Shown: positions 39,201 through 47,871 of the stretch, piece by piece | Layout of the letters: each line of letters begins with the position of its first letter | Numbering within the stretch: position 1 is the stretch's first letter | Origin: Eubacteriaceae bacterium | GTDB lineage: Bacteria > Bacillota > Clostridia > Eubacteriales > Eubacteriaceae | Assembly: GCA_016650045.1 (NCBI GenBank) | Contig: JAENWK010000006.1 | Span: 1 to 55,320, forward strand | Length of the DNA stretch: 55,320 nt | Reading direction: 5' to 3' | The notes under the pieces: model-generated | The model's input: only the letters and a program-made list of their open reading frames with translations | Databases searched by the model: none | Told to the model about the DNA's origin: nothing | Program-made: the position numbers and the translations under genes

Positions 39201-39819
39201 CATTATCTCTGAATTTTTGAATGGCATCGAAATCCGCTAATTTTTTGAAGACATCATAGTCAATGACTTCAATTTTTTGAATTTCATGGGAAGTTCTAAA
39301 TCCATCAAAGAAATGCATAAATGGTACACGGGTTTTAATGGCTGCTAAATGAGCGATTCCAGCTAAATCCATGACTTCCTGCACACCACCGGATGCCAGT
39401 AATGCAAAACCAGTTTGGCGACAGGCCATAACATCACCGTGATCTCCAAAAATAGAAAGTGCCTGTGCCGCTAAAGTACGGGCAGTCACATGGAAAACGC
39501 AGGGTAATAATTCACCGGCGATTTTATACATATTTGGAATCATTAATAATAATCCCTGGGAAGCAGTAAAGGTTGTGGTTAAAGCACCGGCGGCCAGTGA
39601 ACCATGAACGGCACCAGCGGCACCACCCTCAGATTGCATTTCAGAAACTTTTACAATTTCACCAAAAATATTTTTTCGACCTTGGGATGCCCACACATCA
39701 GCATATTCCGCCATGGGGGATGAAGGCGTGATTGGGAAAATAGCTGTAACCTCAGTAAAAGCATAAGCCACATGTGCGGCGGCGGCATTTCCATCCATTG
39801 TCATCATTTTTTTAGGCAT
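36295..39819 (-). CDS. nifJ: Pyruvate:ferredoxin (flavodoxin) oxidoreductase, single chain
   Basis: 1174 residues, the full homodimeric length. It oxidises pyruvate and CoA to acetyl-CoA and CO2, reducing ferredoxin; in acetogens it can run in reverse. The order is an N-terminal domain (DGNAAAAHVAYAFTEV, ITPSSPMAEYAD), the central domain, and two [4Fe-4S] motifs near 690-760 (CIQCNQCSFVCP and CTGCGNCQDVCP). The C-terminal TPP domain follows, with CAGCGETPYVKTITQLFGD and GGDGWAYDIGYGGLDH. The ribosome site is AAGGAGG, and it is flanked by its own promoter and terminator. Confidence 0.98.
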   Translation of the reverse strand: MPKKMMTMDGNAAAAHVAYAFTEVTAIFPITPSSPMAEYADVWASQGRKNIFGEIVKVSEMQSEGGAAGAVHGSLAAGALTTTFTASQGLLLMIPNMYKIAGELLPCVFHVTARTLAAQALSIFGDHGDVMACRQTGFALLASGGVQEVMDLAGIAHLAAIKTRVPFMHFFDGFRTSHEIQKIEVIDYDVFKKLADFDAIQKFRDNALNPEHPVTRGTAQNPDIYFQAREACNPFYDKVPGVVADYMEKISAETGRDYHLFDYYGAPDAENIIVAMGSVTDTIEETIDYLLAQGEKVGLIKVRLFRPFAPEYLFKVLPKTVKKIAVLDRTKEPGSLGEPLYQDICTVFYGKAVQPLVVGGRYGLSSKDTTPEQIKAVYDNLKLDQPKDKFTIGIIDDVTFTNLKLGESLHTVPEGTKGCKFWGLGSDGTVGANKSAIKIIGDHTDLYAQGYFSYDSKKSGGVTVSHLRFGKQPIKSTYLIVNSDFVSCSTQAYVNQYDLLKGLKKGGTFLLNTVWSVEEIEEKIPASMKKQIADNDINFYIINATKIAEEIGLGRRTNMIMQSAFFKLADIIPIEDAVTYSKAGIQKSYGKKGQKIVDLNNEAVDQGINALVKIEIPAAWKNLVPESAAEENVPKFITNILRPISRLSGDDIPVSAFTGAEDGTFMAGSAAYEKRGIAVNVPKWIPENCIQCNQCSFVCPHAVIRPNLLDKGEKDAAPAGFETIEANGKQLKGLEYRIQISPLDCTGCGNCQDVCPAKTKALVMEPIETQVDQIPNWNYATTLKVKDNLMNKATVKGSQFCQPLLEFSGACAGCGETPYVKTITQLFGDRMMVANATGCSSIWGASSPSTPYCKNAEGKGPAWANSLFEDNAEYGFGMMTATEKMSDTIANYLKEIIAADVPESVKTAGQAWIDNRKNADASKIASAQLVEALESYNPTGAIAEQVKFVKDNTAYLIKKSIWVFGGDGWAYDIGYGGLDHVLASRKNINVLVLDTEIYSNTGGQASKATPTAAVAQFASAGERIKKKDLGMMAATYGYVYVAQVAMGADKNQLMKVIQEAEAYDGPSLIIAYAPCINHGIKGGMSRTQTHEAFAVESGYWHLYRFNPSLKEEGKNPFILDSKKPDMDKFTEFLDSEVRYTSLKLTFPEISKELYVKAQEEALERYNGYKRMSEV

Positions 39820-39900
39820 AAATTTTCCTCCTTAAGAATAAAACAGTTTATTTTTCATCATTTTTCTTATTGTGTAAATAGCAAAATTTTATCATTAAAA

Positions 39901-39929
39901 ATTATATCACATTAGTTTTTAGGTGTACA
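39901..39929 (-). promoter_or_regulatory. Candidate promoter of the pyruvate:ferredoxin oxidoreductase gene
   Basis: On the minus strand TGTACA (39929-39924) and consensus TATAAT (39906-39901) with 17 bases between. A leader of about 75 bases would precede the start codon. Confidence 0.5.
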
Positions 39930-40007
39930 TACATTATTATAGGTAATTTTTGGCTTATTCGCACTAAAATTTTCCCTAATGAATCCTGTTTAAATGTGCA
40001 CGATTAC

Positions 40008-41510
40008 TTATTCTTTATTCTTTGTTTTTTTTATTTCACTTAACTTGCTTTCGATTGCGGCAATCACTTCTTTAAGAACCTTAATCCGGGCGTATTCTTT
40101 GTTTTGCGCTTCAACGATAATCCATGGGGCATTGGAAGTTGATGTTTTTAAAAGCATGGTGTTCACCGCGACTTTGTAAGTTCCCCATTTATCACGATTC
40201 CGCCAATCTTCTTCGGTAATTTTCCATTGCTTGTCCGGATCGTTCTGACGCTCCGAAAAACGTTTTAATTGCTCTTTTTCATCAATCTGCAACCAAAACT
40301 TCATGACAATTGCGCCCCAATCACTGAGTTGCTTTTCAAACTCATTGATCTCTTGAAAACTTCTTGAGTACTCCTCTTGTGTGCAAAGACCCTCAATGGG
40401 TTCAACCATGACTCGGCCATACCAGGAACGATCCCAAATGGCAATGTGTCCATTCTTCGGCACATCCCGCCAAAAGCGCCAAAGATAATGATGTTTCTTC
40501 TCAATATCGTTGGGTGAACCGGTGGGATAAACCGTGTACCCTCGTGGGTCAAGATTACTGGAAAGGCGTTTGATACAGCCGCCTTTCCCGGCAGCATCCC
40601 ACCCTTCAAAGGCAATGACTAATGGAATTCGATGGAAATACATCTCATTCTCCAGTAAATAAATCTTCTTTTGGCAGTCATTGAGTTCTTTTTGATATTC
40701 CTTACTGATCATGACCTGATCCAATAAAACATGATCGAGAATTTCTGTATCAAACTGGGCGTCATCATCATGAATCAACGATTTTAATTCTAATTTCGGG
40801 GCATCTTCAACTTCTTTAATGACTTTTTCCAGTCGCGTCACTAAGGTACTTAATACTTTAAGAGTCGCATAATCCTTTTGATGACCTTCAATAATGGTCC
40901 AGTTGGCGTAGTTCTTATTGGTCAGTTCCAACTCCTGATTGACTTTTTCTAAGAGTTTTTCATAATGTTTATTTTCATTTTCATCTCTGGGTGTCACCCG
41001 CCAGGCGGTGGCATCTTTTTTTTGGAGTTTATTAAAGCGTTTCTTTTGTTCTTCTTTGCTGATATGAATAAAAAATTTAAAAATAATCATGCCATCATTA
41101 CTCATGGTCCGTTCAAACTCATTGACCTGATTCATCAGTCCCGGTAATTCAACACCATCCAGGGATTTCCGGTATTTCAAATCGCTGTAATAACTTCGGT
41201 TAAAAATGGTTATTTGTCCTTGTTCCGGAGTTTTCAACCAATACCGCCATAAAAAAGGGCGATTGGATTCTTCATAATTTTCATTTTTGAAGTTATGAAC
41301 CCGAAAATTTCTGGGATCCAAAGGCATGAGCACCTCATTAATCAATGTTCCTTTTCCCGCCGCATCCCAGCCCTCAAAAATAATGAGTACCGGAATTCCC
41401 AGAGAATAAATCTTCCGCTGAAGTGCTCCAAGCTTATTGGTAAGCACTTCTTTGGCTGGACGGTAGGTCGCCTTATCAACGGTCACATTTAAATCAATTT
41501 TCTCCAGCAT
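40008..41510 (-). CDS. pap: Polyphosphate:AMP phosphotransferase, double PPK2 domain
   Basis: 500 residues made of two PPK2 domains. Each has the Walker A GWDAAGKG, at 47-54 and 303-310. The C-terminal domain keeps the Walker B segment IWDRSWYGRV (359-366). The N-terminal domain has IFNRSYYSD, with Asn replacing the Asp, so it is probably not catalytic, as in known two-domain Pap enzymes. It makes ADP from AMP and polyphosphate, recycling nucleotides in low-energy cells. The ribosome site is AGGAGGAAA. It follows the icd-like gene after a terminator. Confidence 0.9.
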   Translation of the reverse strand: MLEKIDLNVTVDKATYRPAKEVLTNKLGALQRKIYSLGIPVLIIFEGWDAAGKGTLINEVLMPLDPRNFRVHNFKNENYEESNRPFLWRYWLKTPEQGQITIFNRSYYSDLKYRKSLDGVELPGLMNQVNEFERTMSNDGMIIFKFFIHISKEEQKKRFNKLQKKDATAWRVTPRDENENKHYEKLLEKVNQELELTNKNYANWTIIEGHQKDYATLKVLSTLVTRLEKVIKEVEDAPKLELKSLIHDDDAQFDTEILDHVLLDQVMISKEYQKELNDCQKKIYLLENEMYFHRIPLVIAFEGWDAAGKGGCIKRLSSNLDPRGYTVYPTGSPNDIEKKHHYLWRFWRDVPKNGHIAIWDRSWYGRVMVEPIEGLCTQEEYSRSFQEINEFEKQLSDWGAIVMKFWLQIDEKEQLKRFSERQNDPDKQWKITEEDWRNRDKWGTYKVAVNTMLLKTSTSNAPWIIVEAQNKEYARIKVLKEVIAAIESKLSEIKKTKNKE

Positions 41511-41540
41511 TTTTTTCCTCCTGCATCTTTATGGATATTT

Positions 41541-41566
41541 AAAAAGGGGTGTCTAAGTGACACCCC
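41541..41566 (-). terminator. Terminator after the icd-like gene
   Basis: GGGGTGTC (41546-41553), loop TAAGT, GACACCCC (41559-41566), followed on the minus strand by TTTTT (41545-41541). Confidence 0.9.
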
Positions 41567-41608
41567 CAGTTTCATAGACAAAGTCAAAAGAATAACCGCT
41601 TTTTTGAT

Positions 41609-42802
41609 TTATTGATAGCTTGCGTAAACCGCATCCAAATCAACTCTGGACAGGGTTTCCATGACATAATTCGCATATTCAGCGCCAGTTGCGCCCGTAT
41701 CGCGACCGGTAAGCAGTAATTTCTTTTCATATAGTCCACAGATATCCAGAGCTTTTTTAAGTTGTTCTGCCTTTTTCTGATATCCAATATGTTCTAACAG
41801 CATTCCTACTGCCCGGATAATACTGCACGGATCCGCATACTGTCCGCGGCCTTCATCCACCATTCGTGGTGCCGAACCATGAACAGCTTCAAACATGGCA
41901 TAGCGTTTTCCAATATTCGCAGAACCGGCAGTGCCGACACCGCCCTGGAATTCCGCAGCTTCATCGGTCAGAATATCCCCATAAAGGTTAGGCAGTACCA
42001 TAACCTTGAATTGGCTCCGACGTTTCTCATCAATGAGCTTCGCCGTCATAATGTCAATATACCAGTCATCCATTTCTACGGTAGGATAATTTTTTGAAAT
42101 GGCTTTGGCCGCATCTAAAAACTTGCCATCGGTGGTTTTAATAATGTTGGCTTTTGTCACTACTGTAACTTTGTTTTTTCCCGATTTTTGTGCATAGTCA
42201 AAGGCCGCCTTGATGATTCGATCACAACCCTCCTGGGTTGCAACTGTGAAGTCAATGGCTAAATCATCATTAATATTGATACCCTTGCTTCCCAGAGTAT
42301 ATGCCCCTTCGGTGTTTTCTCGATAGAATACCCAGTCAATGTTTTTTTCAGGAACGCTGACCGGACGAACATTTGCGAATAAATCCAGTTCACGTCGCAT
42401 GGCCACGTTGGCACTTTCAATGTTTGGCCATTGATCACCTTCACGTGGTGTGGTCGTGGGTCCTTTTAAGATAACATCACAGGTTTTTAATTCTTCCAGA
42501 ACATCATCGGGAATGGCTTTTCCGCAGGCGGCACGTTTTTCAATGGTTAAACCATCAATGACTTTTATGGCAATACGACCAGATTTTACATCATCCGCCA
42601 ATAAAAATTCTAAAATTCTCTGAGCTTCAGCGGTAATAAATGGACCAATGCCGTCCCCGCCAGCAACTCCTATCATAATTTCTTTTTTTGTTTCAAAATC
42701 CGTAAAGTCACTTTGGATCTTCATTCTTTCGATGCGTTCCAATTGTTCCTTGATCAGTACTCCAAAATGCTCTTTTGCTCTTTCAATTTGTTGATTTACC
42801 AA
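41609..42802 (-). CDS. icd: Isocitrate dehydrogenase-like decarboxylating dehydrogenase
   Basis: 397 residues. It belongs to the isocitrate/isopropylmalate dehydrogenase family: GVAGGDGIGPFITAEAQRI, LKGPTTTPREGDQWPNIES, NVAMRRELDLFANVRPV and LYGDILTDEAAEFQGGVG. The N-terminal 38 residues are an extension. It is distinct from the leuB protein in this window, and the RRELDLFANVRPV segment fits isocitrate dehydrogenase. The start is TTG at 42802, with GGAGG seven bases upstream. Cofactor choice (NAD or NADP) was not decided. It provides 2-oxoglutarate for glutamate in organisms with an incomplete citric-acid cycle. Confidence 0.85.
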   Translation of the reverse strand: MVNQQIERAKEHFGVLIKEQLERIERMKIQSDFTDFETKKEIMIGVAGGDGIGPFITAEAQRILEFLLADDVKSGRIAIKVIDGLTIEKRAACGKAIPDDVLEELKTCDVILKGPTTTPREGDQWPNIESANVAMRRELDLFANVRPVSVPEKNIDWVFYRENTEGAYTLGSKGININDDLAIDFTVATQEGCDRIIKAAFDYAQKSGKNKVTVVTKANIIKTTDGKFLDAAKAISKNYPTVEMDDWYIDIMTAKLIDEKRRSQFKVMVLPNLYGDILTDEAAEFQGGVGTAGSANIGKRYAMFEAVHGSAPRMVDEGRGQYADPCSIIRAVGMLLEHIGYQKKAEQLKKALDICGLYEKKLLLTGRDTGATGAEYANYVMETLSRVDLDAVYASYQ

Positions 42803-42861
42803 ATCATATCCTCCGTCATTTTTTACTTTTATTTTTCATCAAATTTCAACACCTAATTTAA

Positions 42862-43368
42862 TTATGCCTTTAAGAGAATTCCTTTAAGCGCTTCTATTGG
42901 GTGACTTTTTTCGAAAATCATTTCTCTGGCTGCCACAAATTTATCCACGGCCGTTACAATCCAACTGCCAAGATGCATGGGTGGTACGGGTGTTAAGGGA
43001 AACATATGCTTTATAATCATATCCGCTTGAAGTTCGTCAATATCAAAATATTTTTGGGCATTGACGAGGGCTGTTTTCGGGTGGGAAAAACCGTGCATAT
43101 CTTTGATCCGCTGGATCCCTTTAGAATTTTTTTTCTTTCCCCGCCATGACTCCACAAAAAAATCATGGAGCAGAGCACCGCGTGCGACTGAAACGTAATC
43201 TAATCCAAGAACCCTTGCCACTCGGTAGGAATGATACCCCACTGCAACTGAATGTTCATAAAGACCGTTGCCATGATGTTCAATTAATTTTAACTTCTGA
43301 AATTCACTATGTGTTAATATATCCCCAACAATTGTTTCGAATTCCTGGTTATGCTTTCTTTTTACCAT
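42862..43368 (-). CDS. HD-domain hydrolase
   Basis: 168 residues with the metal-dependent HD phosphohydrolase pattern: an upstream histidine in NGLYEHSVAVGYHSYRVA, the HD pair in GALLHDFFVESW, then HGFSHPKTALVNA and a late aspartate in TAVDKFVAARE. Such domains hydrolyse nucleotides or phosphate esters; the substrate is unknown. It ends 59 bases before the icd-like start and may be co-transcribed with it. Confidence 0.85.
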   Translation of the reverse strand: MVKRKHNQEFETIVGDILTHSEFQKLKLIEHHGNGLYEHSVAVGYHSYRVARVLGLDYVSVARGALLHDFFVESWRGKKKNSKGIQRIKDMHGFSHPKTALVNAQKYFDIDELQADMIIKHMFPLTPVPPMHLGSWIVTAVDKFVAAREMIFEKSHPIEALKGILLKA

Positions 43369-43512
43369 TAAGACCTTTCATAATCGCTTTACTTTGCTCG
43401 AATCAGCTTTTATCCTTTTTTATTATAACATATTATCTTAATTTTAGTTGATGCTTTTTCGATTGTATAAAAAAAACATGTATAAATGATAGCTTTTTAA
43501 GAAAAAACGGAC

Positions 43513-44382
43513 TTATTTTTTAAGCACATCATTTCTTTTCAATGCGTTAATATGCTTTTTATGAGCGTCCACCAGTTTATTAACCACCGCGATTTTTTCG
43601 ATAATGATGGTGATAATTTTATCCAATTCACTGCCTTCTGTATAATCAGCTTCGACAATAAAATCCACCCGGCCATCAATGAGCAGCTCCGCCACTTTTT
43701 TCTTTTTTCTGCACTCATAAACGGCAATGGACTGCCCTCCATTGGATTTAACCAATTGCATACAGGGAACATCCGTTAACCCATCCCCTATATAAATCAT
43801 ATTTCTGAAGGGTATTCTGCGATCATCTTTGTGGAGATATTTATTTAAGCCCTCATCATCCGAGACTTCCAGAATCCCTTTGTTAATTCGAAAAAGGAAT
43901 TGGGTTTTTGTGGTATAATTAATTACCATTTTTGGCCAGTCGGCAAGGCCATTTTGATCATAGTGAAATTCACAGGCATAAATCTTTTTAAACTCTTTGC
44001 TAATCGTTGAACCTTCAATGATTTCTTTTAAACCCGAAGAAATCACATAATGTTCAATGGTCACCCCTAAATGATGTCCAAGATCATTGATTCGCTTAAA
44101 CCACTCGGTGACTCCCTCAAAATACTCGATACCCGCACCAAGTTCAACAAATTTTTGCCGATGGATTGGAATCTTTTTTTCATTGGATTTTTCAATCATC
44201 ATATACATAGCGGCGAGGATCCGATCCATTCCTTCCTGGGTAGCCAATCGATTGGTTTCATTCCAGAATTCATCGGGTCTTAGTCCCAAACTGGGAATAA
44301 ATTCATATTCCTGCATATCCTTCGTGCAAAGGGTCTTATCAAAATCATACATAATGGCAATCACAGGATTCTTTTTTAACAT
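43513..44382 (-). CDS. HAD-superfamily phosphatase coupled to the helicase operon
   Basis: 289 residues. HAD motif I is MYDFDKTLC (D13, D15), motif II the serine in HYVISSGLKEII, and motif IV IGDGLTDVPCMQLV. A cap region of about 80 residues follows motif I, as in phosphoserine-phosphatase-like HAD enzymes. The substrate is unknown. Its ATG has GGAGGTGG upstream and lies seven bases inside the 3' end of the helicase gene, so translation is probably coupled. It is the last gene of the TerB-N/ATPase/helicase operon and may belong to that system. Confidence 0.88.
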   Translation of the reverse strand: MLKKNPVIAIMYDFDKTLCTKDMQEYEFIPSLGLRPDEFWNETNRLATQEGMDRILAAMYMMIEKSNEKKIPIHRQKFVELGAGIEYFEGVTEWFKRINDLGHHLGVTIEHYVISSGLKEIIEGSTISKEFKKIYACEFHYDQNGLADWPKMVINYTTKTQFLFRINKGILEVSDDEGLNKYLHKDDRRIPFRNMIYIGDGLTDVPCMQLVKSNGGQSIAVYECRKKKKVAELLIDGRVDFIVEADYTEGSELDKIITIIIEKIAVVNKLVDAHKKHINALKRNDVLKK

Positions 44383-46550
44383 TTTCCACCTCCGAGTCCT
44401 TTTTTTAAAGCTTTAACATCTAGAAAGTCTTCAATATATTGTTTTTTTAATAATTCCTTTGGTATGAACTCATTGAATTTACCCTTAATCTGAACCTCGT
44501 CCGAAAATGTAAATTGGTTGGCATCCAATGGTTCTATTTTAATTTTTAATAGTATTTCTTCAATTGAAGGCTTTGAATGATCCTTTATAAAAATACAAAG
44601 CGGCATTCCTTTATCATAGTAACATTGATTTTTAAAACCGAAAGCGTCCAGTGCATAGGACAGGGTGACGAATTCTTTGGTTCCCAGAAACGGAAATATT
44701 CCAAAAAGTTCGTCGTTTATCTGGACAACCATTTCATTGGTTATATTGGCATTTCCTGCTACCCGTCTAATTTCTGCTAACCGCGCCATGGCTGATTCAC
44801 TGAGATATTTATAAGCCGTATCGCTTTTTAGAAGTTCTTTGATCTTTTGAGTAATTTTTGTATAAACTGTATACTTCCCATCGCTGCTCCAATTGTTTGT
44901 TGAAATCCCTTTGATTTCTTTAACAAAAATAATGCCAGCCTCTTTATCGATATCCATAGTTTCCCATGTCCTGCCAGCTAAAGCAAATCGTTCTCCAATG
45001 GGGAAAGCTTCCTGAACAGTTCCAATTTCTTCAGAATGAAATTTAACGCTATACTCTTTCGGGGTTTCAAAAACAGTATAAAATTCAAAATGATTGACTT
45101 CATTTTCACCTTTTTCACCAATGAGCAGCCCATTATTTTCAGTAATTTCCAATTGTTCAATTTTCACTAAATACCTTAGCATCTTTTTGTAATCTTCCTG
45201 GGAGATTTCTTTAAATAAACTCAGTGATAACATGGTTTGGGCCAAACGCGCCGGTGAAATTTCTCCTGCTGATACCATGGTGCTCATGGTTTGGTGGTAA
45301 AGGATGCCATAGGGCAGTTTGTTTTGCAAAATCGGTTCGATCCATTTTTCTTCCAAATAAAGCTGAATCATAGCAATGCACATGAGAAAGCTCCAATTAA
45401 TGGCTTTGTAAAATTCTTCGTGGACTTTTCCAGTATCTTCTCTAAAAACAAACCACATTTCCGATGGATTCCCCCGTCGGCCGGTTCGTCCCAGACGCTG
45501 AACGAAACTGGACACAGAAAGAGGGCAACCGGTTTGGACAATCCGTTCCAATTCTCCCAAATCAATTCCCAGTTCCAGGGTTAAGGTTGCGCCGGTGACA
45601 ATGGGCAGCGTTGATTGTTTCATTTTTTTCTCGGCGTATTCTCGAAAGCTTGCGGAAATATTCCCATGATGCACCAGGTAAACATTGTCTGTTTTATTTT
45701 TCATGGCAATTTTTTTGACGTTGGCAATACTTTCTTCCACTTCCGCTTTTGAGTTTGAAAATAAAATACATTTTTTCCCAAAAGTACTGGCGTATAAATA
45801 TTGGTAGTACTGCTTCATTAATTCTTTATCGTCTTTTTTCTCGCTGTTGTATTTGACAAAAAAATGTTGGAGGGATAATCTGAGGCTGCGTTTTTCATTT
45901 CCAAACACCGGTGTTTGACAATGTCGATTCGTCCCGGAATTCAGCCATTTTTCAGCCAGGCTGTAATCCCCCAAGGTGGCGGATAAACCGATTCTGATGG
46001 GCACATTATTGGTCAGTTTTTGTATTCGTTCCAATATGCAGATAAGCTGAGCCCCTCGTTCCTCACTCATAAAATAATGAACTTCATCAATAATTATGTA
46101 TTTAAGATCCGAAAATAATTTAATGGCTTCGGTTTTTCGATGCATCAGCATCGCTTCCAGTGATTCGGGGGTGGTCTGCATAATCCCCTGGGGATTTTTC
46201 AGAAGTTTGTTTTTATCGGCTCTGCTGGCATCTCCGTGCCATTTTGTTACCGGAATCCGGCTTTCTTCCAACAATCCCTCAAGACGGTCAAACTGATCAT
46301 TGATCAGGGCTTTAAGGGGACTGATATATAGAACACCCAGGGATTTTGATGGTTCTTCGTATAATTTAGTCAATACCGGAAGAAACGCCGCCTCTGTTTT
46401 TCCACTGGCGGTGCCAGATGACAAGAGCAGGTTATCATCTGTATTTAAAATCACATCAATGGCACCCACTTGAATATCCCGAAGATCATCCCAGCGTTCT
46501 CGGTAAATATAATCTTGTATAAAAGGGGCTAATTTATGGAAGGTATCCAT
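44376..46550 (-). CDS. Lhr-like DEVH-box superfamily 2 helicase
   Basis: 724 residues. Helicase motifs are SGTASGKT (45-52), DEVH (155-158), LSATLGD (189-194) and QRLGRTGRRG (351-360). TGATLTLELGIDLG is the motif V region of Lhr-type enzymes. The C-terminal half (about 400-724) resembles the extra regions of Lhr/BrxHI helicases but has no motif I name. The start ATG overlaps the ATPase stop (TAATG), so the two are coupled. It probably unwinds or translocates on DNA or RNA within a complex with the upstream ATPase. Confidence 0.9.
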   Translation of the reverse strand: MDTFHKLAPFIQDYIYRERWDDLRDIQVGAIDVILNTDDNLLLSSGTASGKTEAAFLPVLTKLYEEPSKSLGVLYISPLKALINDQFDRLEGLLEESRIPVTKWHGDASRADKNKLLKNPQGIMQTTPESLEAMLMHRKTEAIKLFSDLKYIIIDEVHYFMSEERGAQLICILERIQKLTNNVPIRIGLSATLGDYSLAEKWLNSGTNRHCQTPVFGNEKRSLRLSLQHFFVKYNSEKKDDKELMKQYYQYLYASTFGKKCILFSNSKAEVEESIANVKKIAMKNKTDNVYLVHHGNISASFREYAEKKMKQSTLPIVTGATLTLELGIDLGELERIVQTGCPLSVSSFVQRLGRTGRRGNPSEMWFVFREDTGKVHEEFYKAINWSFLMCIAMIQLYLEEKWIEPILQNKLPYGILYHQTMSTMVSAGEISPARLAQTMLSLSLFKEISQEDYKKMLRYLVKIEQLEITENNGLLIGEKGENEVNHFEFYTVFETPKEYSVKFHSEEIGTVQEAFPIGERFALAGRTWETMDIDKEAGIIFVKEIKGISTNNWSSDGKYTVYTKITQKIKELLKSDTAYKYLSESAMARLAEIRRVAGNANITNEMVVQINDELFGIFPFLGTKEFVTLSYALDAFGFKNQCYYDKGMPLCIFIKDHSKPSIEEILLKIKIEPLDANQFTFSDEVQIKGKFNEFIPKELLKKQYIEDFLDVKALKKGLGGGKC

Positions 46551-47869
46551 TAAATTTCAAATTCCTCAAATTCTTTCTCAAGAGCTTCCTCATTTAATTC
46601 TGTCTTTGCAAACTCAAAGGTTTCAATTTGCATAATATCAGAAATATTTTTGCTGGGGTTCTGATAAATGATATTCAACAGCTCAATAAAATCACGAATG
46701 ATTTCACGGGGGGTAATGTTGGTGCTTGCCCCTACCCGTGAATATTCAATTTTTATGAAATTAATCATATCCTCTTCGGCAATGTTGGATTCATAATCAA
46801 AAAGGCCGGCATGGATATCCGCTAATTTTTCGATGAGAATGTACATTTCTTCCGGCGAAAGAGGTGCCAATCGGATGATTGGAGCCAGCATATCCCGAGT
46901 GTCTTCGGTTGCGAAGCGACCTTCTGCCAGCCGTGATTTCAGGGCTTCATAACTAAATACCCCGCGGCGGGTGTCTTCAATACACTGGGGGGTTCCTCCC
47001 ATAATAATGCCGATATGCTTTGCTTTTCCCTGGAGGGTATCATTATACATCATCAGTATTTTTTCGTAATTGTATTGTCTGGTAATGGCATTGGGAACCT
47101 TGTAAATGTTCACCAATTCATCAATAAGAATGAGCATTCCACTGTAACCTGCTTTGACTAAAAACAATGCAAAGATCTTAATATATTCATACCAATCATC
47201 GTCTTTGATAATAATACTTACCCCTAAATCCCGCTTTGCCTCTGTTTTAGTGGCGTATTCTCCTCGAAACCACTTTAATACTTTCCCTTTTGTTTCATCA
47301 TCACCCTGAGTATAGGCATTAAAATACATGGAAATCATTTTCGCAAAATCAAATCCATGAACTAAGCCTTCAATCTCATTCATGACATCATAAATTTTAG
47401 TTTCCACCAGTTGATTAAAGTTTTCATCCTCAGAGGAGATCCTGTTTTCGGTAATGACTTGGGTTTTTACGCCACTGATCCATTTTTCCAAAATCAGGGG
47501 CAAGGCTCCGCCATCAGGTCTGGTCTTCGTTGACATATTTTTCATGAGTTCCTTGTAGGTGGCGATTCCCTGGCCTTTTGTTCCAACCAATCGTCGTTCA
47601 GGAGACAGATCCGCATCCACCACCACGAAATTTTTGTCCATTACATAGGAGCGCATTGTTTGAAGCAAAAAACTTTTACCACTGCCATACTTCCCAACAA
47701 TAAATCGAAATGATGCACCGCCGTCTTCGATGATATCAATGTCATGCAGCAATGCCTTTATTTCTATTTCTCTGCCAACAGCAATGTAAGGCAGGCCAAT
47801 TCTCGGCACAACCCCACCCTTTAAAGCATTCATAATTGTTGTGGCAATTCTTTTAGGAACCATAGCCAT
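46550..47869 (-). CDS. DUF2791/BrxD-type P-loop ATPase
   Basis: 439 residues. Walker A is GKYGSGKSF (59-67) and Walker B is MLILIDEL (D250, E251). Other segments typical of the DUF2791 (BrxC/BrxD) family are PYIAVGREIEIKALLHDID near the start, MGGTPQCIEDTRRGVFSYEAL and SRLAEGRFA. It has an AGGAGG ribosome site, starts just inside the gap after the TerB-N gene stop and is coupled to the helicase. Related ATPases in BREX and similar systems are thought to load or drive the helicase. Confidence 0.9.
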   Translation of the reverse strand: MAMVPKRIATTIMNALKGGVVPRIGLPYIAVGREIEIKALLHDIDIIEDGGASFRFIVGKYGSGKSFLLQTMRSYVMDKNFVVVDADLSPERRLVGTKGQGIATYKELMKNMSTKTRPDGGALPLILEKWISGVKTQVITENRISSEDENFNQLVETKIYDVMNEIEGLVHGFDFAKMISMYFNAYTQGDDETKGKVLKWFRGEYATKTEAKRDLGVSIIIKDDDWYEYIKIFALFLVKAGYSGMLILIDELVNIYKVPNAITRQYNYEKILMMYNDTLQGKAKHIGIIMGGTPQCIEDTRRGVFSYEALKSRLAEGRFATEDTRDMLAPIIRLAPLSPEEMYILIEKLADIHAGLFDYESNIAEEDMINFIKIEYSRVGASTNITPREIIRDFIELLNIIYQNPSKNISDIMQIETFEFAKTELNEEALEKEFEEFEI

Positions 47870-47871
47870 AT

